A DNA stretch of 5,431 nt from DATGMS01 sp040905145 (GCA_040905145.1 JBBDSC010000146.1:1-5431); one strand, 5' to 3'; positions 1 through 5,309 are shown, counted from the first letter of the stretch. Numbers and translations: made by a program. The notes: generated from the sequence alone by a model not told the origin.

Positions 1-271
1 AAAGGAAAGTTACAAAATTATTCCTGTTTGGTTCTGGCTTGTCCAGGTTGGGGATTAGGTTGGGATCAATTATCAAAAATTTGAATGCTCAGTTATAGGC
101 CGGTTTCCCCGGGGAAAAAAGTTTCCATGTTGTCCGTTCCTGCCAAAACCCAAACACTTTTCCCCTCGCGCGGATACCCCTTGCATTCCGTTTTCCCAGA
201 CAGGACCGGCTGTCTCCTTCGGCCGGCCTGGTTCCTATCCGGCCTCTGCATGCGAGCGTATCCAGTTCCCA
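1..271. other. Unassigned GC-rich stretch, no convincing gene
   Basis: I see no recognisable protein on either strand. Two overlapping open frames of 74-78 codons exist on opposite strands here, but neither has a recognisable domain. The stretch is visibly more GC-rich than the spacers around it. It holds a perfect 14-bp palindrome, tttccccggggaaa, at 104-117, and small inverted repeats near 200-242 (gacag/ctgtc and ggccgg/ccggcc). It could be a decayed gene or a dispersed noncoding repeat; the sequence alone does not decide. Confidence 0.4.
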
Positions 272-442
272 TCATAAATCCATTTTGGAAACCGTTGCCG
301 GAGAAGAAAGGGACCATTTAAAACAGACCCAGACGGTAAAGGCCACAATCAGACCCGGCCATTGGTTATCACTGCCCAGTGCCCCGAACATGGCCACGGT
401 GCCGATAAAGGACACCAGGATAAGTTTAATGAGAAACCTCAT
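272..442 (-). CDS. Small hypothetical membrane protein (56 aa)
   Basis: I do not recognise a family. The minus-strand frame from ATG at 442 to TGA at 272 encodes 56 residues. The N-terminus reads MRFLIKLILVSFIGTVAMFG, a basic start followed by a hydrophobic segment (about residues 3-22). A short polar turn with GSDNQWPG follows (23-30), then a second hydrophobic segment (about 31-42) and a polar tail. This looks like a two-helix inner-membrane miniprotein or a signal-anchored peptide. The coherent hydrophobic pattern is the main reason to prefer it over the opposite-strand frames. There is no Shine-Dalgarno sequence, which is normal for Bacteroidota. It lies downstream of the tRNA-Pro terminator, so it probably has its own promoter in the AT-rich 443-630 spacer. 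Function unknown. Confidence 0.5.
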   Translation of the reverse strand: MRFLIKLILVSFIGTVAMFGALGSDNQWPGLIVAFTVWVCFKWSLSSPATVSKMDL

Positions 443-630
443 CACTGTAAATTTAAAACGAAACTTTAATTTAGCTGAGTTTGGCTAAAATGTCAAATTA
501 AAAGAAAAGGCATATCATCATCAAAGAAAAAATTGAATGAAATGAATTTAAAAAATTTTGTAACCTCTGAAAACCAAGAGGAAAATAGAATGGAGAAAAA
601 TCAAGAAACAGCCCCACAATTAGCCCCATA

Positions 631-678
631 AAGAAAACAATAAACCCTAACTATCCAATAATCACATAGTTAGGGTTT
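631..678 (-). terminator. Rho-independent terminator of tRNA-Pro
   Basis: A perfect 13-bp inverted repeat (aaaccctaactat at 642-654 with atagttagggttt at 666-678) encloses an 11-nt loop. On the minus strand it is followed by a T-rich run (complement of 631-641). It begins 8 nt past the tRNA-Pro 3' end. Confidence 0.85.
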
Positions 679-685
679 TAATCAG

Positions 686-759
686 TCGGGGTGGCGGGAT
701 TTGAACCCACGACCCCTTGCACCCCATGCAAGTACGCTACCTGGCTGCGCTACACCCCG
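686..759 (-). tRNA. tRNA-Pro (GGG anticodon)
   Basis: A 74-nt cloverleaf folds completely on the minus strand. The acceptor stem is CGGGGTG paired with CACCCCG, with discriminator A. The D stem is GCGC/GCGT. The anticodon stem CTTGC/GCAAG closes the loop ATGGGGT, placing GGG at 34-36 (complement of 723-725). The T stem GTGGG/CCCGC, with one G-U pair, encloses TTCAAAT. CCA is not encoded directly after the discriminator. It lies between two upstream decayed copies of itself and a strong terminator, and appears to be transcribed from the promoter at 920-949 through those copies. Confidence 0.95.
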
Positions 760-778
760 ATTTTATTTATAAGATTTG

Positions 779-836
779 TGAACTACGACCCTCCCGCCTC
801 AGGCGGGATACACTACCTGGCTGCGCTACACCCCTA
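779..836 (-). pseudogene. tRNA-Pro 5' half with substituted anticodon arm
   Basis: Positions 813-834 are identical to 737-758 of the intact tRNA-Pro, covering the acceptor 5' strand and most of the D arm. The 17-nt anticodon arm is replaced by a perfect 17-nt palindrome, tcccgcctcaggcggga (792-808). The variable-region GGGTCGT and a short TTC match follow. The T stem and the 3' acceptor strand are missing, so no cloverleaf can close. The substitution has the size of an anticodon arm (5+7+5), but position 33 would be C and the acceptor has no partner, so a functional tRNA is not supported. Confidence 0.8.
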
Positions 837-849
837 AATTTTAAGATTT

Positions 850-909
850 GCTGAACCATGGTCCCCCGCCCCAGGCAGTATACACTACTGTGGCTACGCC
901 ATATTCCGA
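850..909 (-). pseudogene. Strongly decayed tRNA-Pro-like half
   Basis: On the minus strand this begins TCGGAATATGGCGTAGCC, alignable to the tRNA-Pro start TCGGGGTGTAGCGCAGCC. It continues through a D-arm-like stretch into CTGCCTGGGGCGGGGG, a degenerate version of the palindrome seen in the neighbouring half copy, and ends near GGTTCAGC, which resembles a T loop. Mismatches and small indels are spread along its length, so this is the older of the two remnants. It begins about 10 nt downstream of the promoter -7 box, where the original tRNA would be expected. Confidence 0.65.
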
Positions 910-919
910 GACTGTGAGG

Positions 920-950
920 CAAAAATAGAAAACAAATAATTAAGGTCAAA
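920..950 (-). promoter_or_regulatory. Bacteroidota sigma-A promoter for tRNA-Pro
   Basis: On the minus strand TTTG (complement of 947-950) is followed, 19 nt later, by TATTTTTG (complement of 920-927). This matches the Bacteroidota primary-sigma consensus TTG-19/20-TAnnTTTG exactly. A transcript would start near 913-915, just ahead of the decayed tRNA half, and would include both halves before reaching the intact tRNA. An inverted repeat GGTCAA-aa-TTGACC (944-957) overlaps the -33 element; it may be incidental. Confidence 0.75.
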
Positions 951-1054
951 ATTGACCAGTAACATTTAAGATAAACTTTTTGAAAATAAACAGCTATAGC
1001 GATTCTTTGCCTGAAAAGCTGGTTGGAATTTATACAATTAAAAAATAGGCTATC

Positions 1055-1510
1055 TCAAACCTTAATTTCTTTTTTGACCAAACTGGTCTTTGCTTTAGCC
1101 TCCAAATTAGGAATTACAACATTGTTGTTAAACAAATCAATGACATCCAGGATTGTTTCGGACGCAAATGGCTTTTCCAGATACCCCATAACCTGTGGGT
1201 ATCCATTTGATCTTTTCTTGTCTGACAATGCAGTTGATGAGGACATTATCAGAACATTTACTTTCTCTTGGTAATCCTTGTTCTGCAACTCATCCATAAA
1301 ATCCCAACCATTCAAGACCGGCATATTTATATCAAGAAAAATCAGTATTTGATCCATTTTGTTTGCTTTGTGGTCTAGTTGGAGCAAAGCTTCTTTTCCA
1401 TTGTTGAACGTTGACACATCATTTTTGAATCGTTTTTTGGAAATAGTTCTTTGGATACTCATTTTGATTGTCATATCATCATCGATAACTAGAATATCTA
1501 AGGTCTTCAT
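1055..1510 (-). CDS. Single-domain (CheY-like) response regulator
   Basis: This 151-residue protein is a lone receiver domain (about residues 4-128) with no DNA-binding or enzymatic output domain. The acidic pocket is D10-D11-D12 in ILVIDDD. The phospho-acceptor is D60 in IFLDINMPVLNGWDF. The switch Ser/Thr lies in IMSSST (90-93), the aromatic switch residue is Y110, and the conserved lysine is K113 in GYLEKP. All catalytic and signalling residues are present, so phosphorylation by a histidine kinase is expected. A lysine-rich tail (about 138-150) follows the domain. Receivers of this kind work by protein-protein contact or as phosphorelay intermediates. No kinase gene is adjacent, so the partner is unknown. 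ATG at 1510 gives a full-length domain without excess N-terminus. The next gene, in the opposite direction, is about 600 bp away, so this one is transcribed alone. Confidence 0.93.
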   Translation of the reverse strand: MKTLDILVIDDDMTIKMSIQRTISKKRFKNDVSTFNNGKEALLQLDHKANKMDQILIFLDINMPVLNGWDFMDELQNKDYQEKVNVLIMSSSTALSDKKRSNGYPQVMGYLEKPFASETILDVIDLFNNNVVIPNLEAKAKTSLVKKEIKV

Positions 1511-2120
1511 TGGAAATGAGTTGAGGCGATTTACGATGGATTAATCTTTGATAAATATATGGTTTTAAACTATAAGTACCAAATTAAATAATGTTTATTA
1601 TTTTATTCATAATCCAATTTTGTAGAAACTAAGCGAATATAATAAAATAAATACTTAATATAAAAAAACAAATCCCATTAGGGGCTTATATTTTTAGTTG
1701 TCAGATCTTCTGCTGAAAAAACAGGATTGCCGGATTCCTGCCAAATAACAAAATGAAAACTTCGGTACCTTACCAACAAAAAGCAAACGGATCTTTACAA
1801 AGGAAGAGCTTTTAGATGTTTCCAGTAATTTGAAATATTCATACTATTTCCTATTTTTATTACTTCTGATGTTGATTATTTAAAAAAATTTCAACTATAA
1901 AAAATTTTTATCTAGCTTCTAATTTATTGAGATACCCTAAAATGAGGTATAAACCTAAAAATTTGCTTTGTAAAAATAAATTTTGACTAATCCAAATTAT
2001 TGCTTTTTCTTTGGTAAAACATAGTTAATCGTTTGGAAGTAGAATTTAAAAAATGATCCATTTGAGCGGCCATTTACTATAGCCTTGAACTAATTTACCA
2101 TTAACAAAACATCTAATAAA
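1511..2120. other. AT-rich divergent intergenic region
   Basis: This 610-bp spacer separates the divergently transcribed response regulator and bactofilin genes. It is very AT-rich, with several A and T runs. The only open frame I noted is a 20-codon one beginning at ATG 1754 (+); I do not call it a gene. A short inverted repeat ATACC/GGTAT lies at 1932-1950. No tRNA, insertion sequence or long repeat is visible. Confidence 0.6.
1983..2013 (+). promoter_or_regulatory. Possible bactofilin promoter
   Basis: TTG at 1983-1985 and TTTCTTTG at 2006-2013 are separated by 20 bp. This agrees with the Bacteroidota consensus TTG-19/20-TAnnTTTG except for one base in the -7 box. It lies about 108 bp upstream of the bactofilin ATG. 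In DNA this AT-rich a match of this quality may arise by chance. Confidence 0.3.
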
Positions 2121-2570
2121 ATGTGGAACAAAGAAAAAAAAACAGAAGAACTAATTAATGCTGACTCTACCTCGTTTTTTGCCAAAGGGTTTAGATTGGT
2201 GGGGAATATTGATGCGAATAGTGATATCCGTATTGAAGGAACAGTGGAAGGTAATATTAAAACCAGCAAAAAAGTAATCATTGGTACTACGGGGTCTGTT
2301 ATTGGCAATGTCAATGCTACTAATATCAGCCTAATGGGTGAGGTTTCCGGAGATATATATATTTCAGGTTTGGCAAAGATTGGAGAGACAGCAAAAATCA
2401 ATGGCACCATTACAGCCGATAAACTTCAAATTGAACCAGGTTCCATTATTGAAGCTGAAATCAAGAGATTTAGTGCCTCAACCAATGAAAAACCAGTAAA
2501 CAAAGCGGTAATGAAAGGGATCAAGAACTTTGACGATAAAGAAAATTATCCAATGGCAAAAGCATTGTAA
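2121..2570 (+). CDS. Bactofilin (polymer-forming cytoskeletal protein)
   Basis: The 149-residue product has the bactofilin (DUF583/polymer-forming cytoskeletal) pattern. A short polar, lysine-rich N-terminus (1-15) is followed by a right-handed beta-helix core, about residues 20-115. Repeating short strands carry regular hydrophobic and glycine positions: GNIDANSDIRIEGTVEGNI, KKVIIGTTGSVIGNV, ISLMGEVSGDIYI, AKIGETAKINGTI. A charged, presumably disordered C-terminal tail follows from about 116. Family members assemble without nucleotides into filaments or patches at the membrane and influence cell shape, peptidoglycan synthesis or protein positioning. The length is normal for the family and no signal peptide is present, so it is cytoplasmic. 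The gene stands alone: no M23 peptidase or other cell-wall gene, a frequent bactofilin neighbour, is adjacent. Translation starts at ATG 2121 after an A-rich leader without a Shine-Dalgarno sequence, as is usual in Bacteroidota. Confidence 0.92.
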   Translation: MWNKEKKTEELINADSTSFFAKGFRLVGNIDANSDIRIEGTVEGNIKTSKKVIIGTTGSVIGNVNATNISLMGEVSGDIYISGLAKIGETAKINGTITADKLQIEPGSIIEAEIKRFSASTNEKPVNKAVMKGIKNFDDKENYPMAKAL

Positions 2571-2603
2571 ATGGAAGGTTGCAGTTAGTGAGAGTAAAAT
2601 GTT

Positions 2604-2666
2604 CAATGGATTAAATAGTAATGAATGAACCGGATTTTTTCTCATTCATTCTATTTATATCCATTG
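2604..2666. terminator. Long hairpin between convergent genes
   Basis: The sequences at 2604-2628 and 2642-2666 pair along almost their whole length. They form about 24 bp with two single-base bulges (T2619 and T2658) and a 13-nt loop containing six Ts. It lies 34 bp past the bactofilin stop and 84 bp past the cytochrome stop, so it could end transcription from both sides. A clean U tract directly after the stem is lacking on either strand. It may therefore act as a structural 3' end or transcript-stabilising hairpin, or be a small inverted-repeat element. Confidence 0.6.
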
Positions 2667-2749
2667 TCCTCTTAGGCTATAGGACAGGTTCAGCACATCC
2701 TCCTTTTTCCTATTGAACAATTATTTCTTCCTCATCCTGAGCTTTATTA

Positions 2750-3067
2750 CTATTTCTTTTTATGCTTCATCGCCTTCATATATTCTGAGAGATCCATAAG
2801 CTCTTTTCGTGAGATTTCATCAACTTTAAAAGAAGGCATTGCCCCTAATCCATGGCGTACCTGGAAACGCTTAAGAAAACCAGGTGCAGGATTACTGTTT
2901 ATTGCCGGGGCCAGCCCTGCTTCACCGAGAGGATGGCACTTTTGACAATGCTCCATATACAACACCTGGCCATTTTTCACCTGTGGATTACTGGATTCTA
3001 AGGATCTCCATAAGGGTTCACTTCTCCTTGAAGAACAGGCTTCCGCCAATAGGCCTATAAAAACCAT
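2750..3067 (-). CDS. Small c-type cytochrome, probable lipoprotein; apparent 5' frameshift
   Basis: The 105-residue open frame encodes a monohaem class I cytochrome c. CQKCH (41-45) is the covalent haem site with H45 as axial ligand. M77 in GAMPSF is the likely sixth ligand, and the C-terminal helix (87-101) completes the fold. As written, the protein starts at ATG 3067 with a truncated hydrophobic leader before C11 in LLAEAC. A better start is ATG 3093, which overlaps the dehydrogenase stop in the ATGA arrangement typical of translational coupling. That start needs one more base in the 3077-3083 A run. It would then give MKRIFFIIGM ahead of VFIGLLAEAC, a complete 20-residue lipoprotein signal ending at the lipid-attached cysteine. 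The product should sit in the periplasm, anchored by lipid, and probably takes electrons from the upstream dehydrogenase. No acidic surface-export motif follows the cysteine. Confidence 0.88.
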   Translation of the reverse strand: MVFIGLLAEACSSRRSEPLWRSLESSNPQVKNGQVLYMEHCQKCHPLGEAGLAPAINSNPAPGFLKRFQVRHGLGAMPSFKVDEISRKELMDLSEYMKAMKHKKK

Positions 3068-3076
3068 CCCTATTAT

Positions 3077-3083
3077 AAAAAAA
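3077..3083. other. A7 homopolymer run that breaks the cytochrome leader frame
   Basis: Seven As on the plus strand (seven Ts in the cytochrome coding strand) lie between the ATGA-overlap start at 3093 and the open frame beginning at 3067. The two starts are 26 nt apart. With one more A they would be in frame and would encode a textbook lipoprotein signal. With seven, translation from 3093 stops after six codons. The run may be a sequencing error, a true mutation, a phase-variable tract or a slippage site. Confidence 0.75.
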
Positions 3084-3089
3084 TTCTTT

Positions 3090-4565
3090 TCATTGGTCCT
3101 CCCTTTTTACTTTCCAGATCATACCTGTATCCACCTGGGGTTCCGGCCCCTTTTTGGTCATTTTCATGATACCAAAATCCACAATATAAAGCGCTTTACC
3201 ATCGGGACTGAACTTTACATTGAGTGGTCTTTCCAAGCCCCCTTTTTCCAACCAGCTTGCCGGACCGTTGCGGGCGCCTTTATTGACGGCAAAGTCTTCA
3301 ACTACTCCATTTTCTACATTTACACGTACAATTTTAAATCCCACCGGAAACATCACTTTGCCTACATCTGGCGCCATATCCCCAAATTGGGCTATAAAAG
3401 CCTGCCCTTTGTGCCCAAAAGCTGCATTTGTAGAAAAATCAAAGCCATTGGAGGAAGAGTGGACTCCTAAAATTGCAGTTGGTTTTGGAGGAGTATTGGG
3501 GTATTCTTGAAGCAGAGGTTTCACGGCAGGCTTACCGGGAACCTTAAATTCCTCATCAGCTTGTATTGGTCTTCCTGCAGAAAAATCAGGCCATCCATAC
3601 CATAGCCCTTGCTGTATCTCCCATAAAGCATCCCCTGCTCCCCAAACAGGCCTGCTCCCCCGGTCATCATAACCGTTTTCAGTGATGTATAATTTGTCAT
3701 TAGGTGAAACTGCCAAACCATAAGGATTGCGAAATCCCCAAGCAACCAGTTCAAGCTCGCCGCCTTCAATTGGTAGGCGGAGAATAGAGCCACTGCAAGG
3801 AATTTGTCCTTTAATTACCTCCCCAGGTTTTGTGGAGGTATTAAAGGCGGAATAAGCTCCTGTTATCGCTTTGTCATTGGGATCATCAGCCAGTACATTT
3901 TCACTTTCATAATTTTGCCCACTAAGGAAAATATCATCGCAAGGTATATCATGAAAATCAGGTTTCCGGGTCAACCAACCAAAGTCCTTATTATCAGGAC
4001 CAACAATACCAGAATTAGTAGCCGTTCCTTGTCCGAAATAGAGGTATCCATCTATAATAACCGGTCCATTGGTATGATGATCGCCAACACTTGGCAAATT
4101 ACTGACAAGAGCAGTAATTCGACCTTCCGGAGTAATTTTTAAAATACGGCCTCCTTCTGCCTCCCCTCCTTCAGCAACATAAAAGTTTCCCTGGTAAAAA
4201 GTTACTCCTGTCCATGGACCATTCTTTCCTCCTTTTGCTACTATCGTTAATTGGCCATTGTTCTCGATCTGCCAAAGTATTGGCTCCTGCCAAACTTCCC
4301 CGTAGGAATAACCTGCTTCAATGACATAAGTTCGTCCCCGCTCATCAAAAGTTATCCCACTGGGAAAAGTCAAACCGCTAATCACAGGTTCTATTACATA
4401 TCCGGCTGGTAATGCAATATCAGCAGGGACAATGCTCCTTTCTTTCACAGCCTTTATTTGCCCCCCACCCTTACTTGGCCTCATCCAATAGCAACTACTT
4501 AATAAAAAAGGGAAAAGAAGGACAAACCCAAGGCCTTTAAAGATTTTAGAAACACATGGTGACAT
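3090..4565 (-). CDS. PQQ-type sugar dehydrogenase-like beta-propeller lipoprotein
   Basis: The 491-residue product begins with a lipoprotein signal: basic start, hydrophobic 12-22, lipobox LSSC with C25. The rest resembles the soluble glucose dehydrogenase/sorbosone dehydrogenase propeller family. Blade-like motifs recur, such as GLTFPSGITFDERGRTYVIE (64-83), LAVSPNDKLYITENG (284-298) and VKFSPDGKALYIVDFG (450-465). Family landmarks are GDHHTNG (161-167), whose histidine corresponds to the catalytic-base region, and WGFRNPYGLA (276-285), the conserved Arg-Asn cofactor-contact motif. C209 and C257, both in IPC contexts, might form a disulfide. Enzymes of this family oxidise sugars or alcohols with PQQ in the periplasm. 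The substrate cannot be read from sequence, and PQQ use is inferred. Its stop overlaps the natural start of the cytochrome c gene, so the two form a coupled operon in which the cytochrome is the likely electron acceptor. No clear promoter was found upstream. Confidence 0.82.
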   Translation of the reverse strand: MSPCVSKIFKGLGFVLLFPFLLSSCYWMRPSKGGGQIKAVKERSIVPADIALPAGYVIEPVISGLTFPSGITFDERGRTYVIEAGYSYGEVWQEPILWQIENNGQLTIVAKGGKNGPWTGVTFYQGNFYVAEGGEAEGGRILKITPEGRITALVSNLPSVGDHHTNGPVIIDGYLYFGQGTATNSGIVGPDNKDFGWLTRKPDFHDIPCDDIFLSGQNYESENVLADDPNDKAITGAYSAFNTSTKPGEVIKGQIPCSGSILRLPIEGGELELVAWGFRNPYGLAVSPNDKLYITENGYDDRGSRPVWGAGDALWEIQQGLWYGWPDFSAGRPIQADEEFKVPGKPAVKPLLQEYPNTPPKPTAILGVHSSSNGFDFSTNAAFGHKGQAFIAQFGDMAPDVGKVMFPVGFKIVRVNVENGVVEDFAVNKGARNGPASWLEKGGLERPLNVKFSPDGKALYIVDFGIMKMTKKGPEPQVDTGMIWKVKREDQ

Positions 4566-4685
4566 ATGATTAAATTATTTATTTTCATTGCAGGCTTACA
4601 ATACGAATTATTGAGAACCAACTATTTAAACGGTACAGTAGTTTTAGGGTTAAGGTTTTCTTAGCCTTGACTGTTGTACACCCAT

Positions 4686-4763
4686 TTATGAGAACTGTAT
4701 GCTTTTTCTGGATTTCTGTTTCTTGATAAACCTTTCAGCACTAATGGCCTCCCCCTGGAAAGA
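4686..4763 (-). pseudogene. C-terminal fragment of a second GIY-YIG gene
   Basis: The minus-strand frame here ends EAISAERFIKKQKSRKSIQ followed by two residues and TAA. The intact GIY-YIG protein has EAISAETFIKKQRSRKTIQ at residues 61-79. The match is close at both protein and DNA level, but the N-terminal two-thirds, including the GIY, YIG and catalytic arginine, are gone. An open frame of 105 codons (4686-5003) runs through it from inside the neighbouring gene, but its upstream part has no homologous content, so this is a remnant. It implies that the tRNA-Asn/GIY-YIG unit was once tandemly duplicated. Confidence 0.8.
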
Positions 4764-4785
4764 AAATTGCATGCAAATCGTATGC

Positions 4786-4823
4786 AAATAAAAAATCCAC
4801 CTACAAATTTTCATCGTAAGTGG
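4786..4823 (-). terminator. Rho-independent terminator after tRNA-Asn remnant
   Basis: On the minus strand CCACTTAC (complement of 4816-4823) pairs with GTAGGTGG (complement of 4797-4804), giving 8 bp with one G-T pair and an 11-nt loop. ATTTTTTATTT follows directly. It stands about where the intact tRNA-Asn has its own terminator, though its sequence is different. A second small hairpin, GTGGCTGA/TCAGCTAC, overlaps its upstream edge at 4820-4838. Confidence 0.72.
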
Positions 4824-4834
4824 CTGATTTTCAG

Positions 4835-4919
4835 CTACTCCTCTTGGACTTCCCGAATCGCTTAAGCTCTCGGGACAGGCTGAACCAAGGATCCTTCCCT
4901 GTCTACCGGGGTCAGATGC
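4835..4919 (-). pseudogene. tRNA-Asn remnant interrupted by two palindromes
   Basis: On the minus strand this reads GCATCTGA as in tRNA-Asn. A 16-nt palindrome-like block follows (complement of 4896-4911, 13 of 16 matching the one at 5361-5376). Then come AGGATCCTTGGTTCAGCC, matching the variable region and T stem-loop, and a 25-nt block TCCCGA...TCGGGA (4851-4875). Last is TCCAAGAGGAGTAGC, matching the tRNA 3' end CCCAAGAGGAGGAGC with few changes. Both T-stem strands are kept but are separated by the inserted palindrome. The 5' acceptor strand and D arm are missing. The GIY-YIG stop codon (4912-4914) is the TGA inside GCATCTGA, so gene and remnant are fused end to end. Confidence 0.75.
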
Positions 4920-5193
4920 GATCATGAATGTCCCTCCATCCATTATCAATAATAGACTGTATTGTTTTTCTGGATCTTTGTTTTTTGATAAAAGTTTCGG
5001 CACTTATGGCTTCCGACCTGGACGGGAATTTGATAAAAGTTTTGATTTCCCATGGAATCCCCCTTTTAGTCCATATTTTGTTCCTTTTTACGTCGTTATG
5101 AAATTGGAGCCGGCTTTCTACACTTGAAGTTTGCCCAATGTAGAACTTATCCAGACTTTTGGAATAGAGGATGTAAACATAGAAAGCTTCCAT
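4912..5193 (-). CDS. Small GIY-YIG family nuclease next to tRNA-Asn
   Basis: The 93-residue protein is a minimal GIY-YIG domain of the kind found as a stand-alone protein in many bacteria. The GIY element is YVYIL (5-9) and the YIG element FYIGQT (17-22). The catalytic arginine is R28 in SRL, HN follows at 32-33, and the conserved glutamate is E66 in SAETFIKK. All catalytic elements are present, so single-strand or branched-DNA nicking is plausible, though its real role is unknown. I chose ATG 5193 because the domain begins at once. The open frame extends upstream to TTG 5259, but those 22 codons are only a translation of the tRNA-Asn 3' end and its terminator. The ATG lies 6 nt past that terminator, leaving no room for a promoter, so expression would need read-through. 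The C-terminal residues DRI and the stop come from a tRNA-like remnant. Confidence 0.85.
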   Translation of the reverse strand: MEAFYVYILYSKSLDKFYIGQTSSVESRLQFHNDVKRNKIWTKRGIPWEIKTFIKFPSRSEAISAETFIKKQRSRKTIQSIIDNGWRDIHDRI

Positions 5194-5199
5194 AGCCTT

Positions 5200-5230
5200 A
5201 AAATAAAAACGCCCTGCATTTCTGCAAGGC
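5200..5230 (-). terminator. tRNA-Asn rho-independent terminator
   Basis: On the minus strand GCCTTGCA-GAAA-TGCAGGGC (complement of 5211-5230) forms an 8-bp stem, with one T-G pair, closed by a GNRA tetraloop. GTTTTTATTTT follows. It begins 5 nt after the tRNA 3' end and finishes 6 nt before the GIY-YIG start codon. Confidence 0.88.
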
Positions 5231-5235
5231 TTTGG

Positions 5236-5309
5236 CTCCTCCTCTTGGGCTCGAACCAAGGACCCTCTGATTAACAGTCAGATGCTCTAACCAACTGAGC
5301 TAAGGAGGA
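5236..5309 (-). tRNA. tRNA-Asn (GTT anticodon)
   Basis: A complete 74-nt cloverleaf lies on the minus strand. The acceptor TCCTCCT pairs with AGGAGGA, with discriminator G. The D stem is GCTC/GAGC. The anticodon stem TCTGA/TCAGA encloses CTGTTAA with GTT at 34-36 (complement of 5273-5275). The T stem CTTGG/CCAAG encloses TTCGAGC. CC but not the final A of CCA follows in the genome. It is preceded by a partial copy of itself and followed by its own terminator and a GIY-YIG gene. No promoter is visible between it and the partial copy, so transcription probably starts beyond the window. Confidence 0.96.

Larger units (their letters stand above)
771..909 (-). repeat. Two tandem ~72-bp units of tRNA-Pro half plus palindrome
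   Basis: The strings aagatttg at 771-778 and 843-850 are followed by parallel sequence: tgaac, a GC-rich palindrome region, tacactac, then the complement of a tRNA 5' half. The second unit is considerably more diverged than the first. The repeat unit extends beyond the tRNA part into shared flanking sequence, so the two copies arose by tandem duplication of a composite unit and not by two separate tRNA truncations. Confidence 0.75.

Noticed and set aside
85..321. 78-codon plus-strand frame, and the 74-codon minus-strand frame at 93-317
   Set aside because: They overlap each other and the better-supported 56-residue frame, show no domain or hydrophobic pattern, and sit in GC-rich DNA where stop codons are rare.
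544..600. Small hairpin cctct/agagg as a terminator
   Set aside because: Only five base pairs, and the tRNA-Pro transcript already ends at the strong terminator at 631-678.
779..836. Possible functional tRNA with anticodon TGA
   Set aside because: The 17-nt palindrome has anticodon-arm size, but there is C at position 33, no T stem and no 3' acceptor strand.
771..909. Direct repeats as a CRISPR array
   Set aside because: There are only two diverged units, each resembling tRNA-Pro, with no uniform repeat and spacer pattern.
767..949. 60-codon minus-strand frame across the tRNA-Pro remnants
   Set aside because: It is only a translation of promoter, tRNA remnants and flank.
1023..1544. Plus-strand frames antisense to the response regulator
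   Set aside because: They are shadows of the receiver-domain gene, which has all its conserved residues on the minus strand.
1754..1816. 20-codon plus-strand frame beginning MKTSVPYQQ
   Set aside because: Too short, no recognisable motif, and no promoter assigned.
4686..5003. 105-codon minus-strand frame as an intact gene
   Set aside because: Its start lies out of frame inside the GIY-YIG gene and its middle crosses a tRNA remnant and a terminator; only the last ~25 codons resemble a protein.
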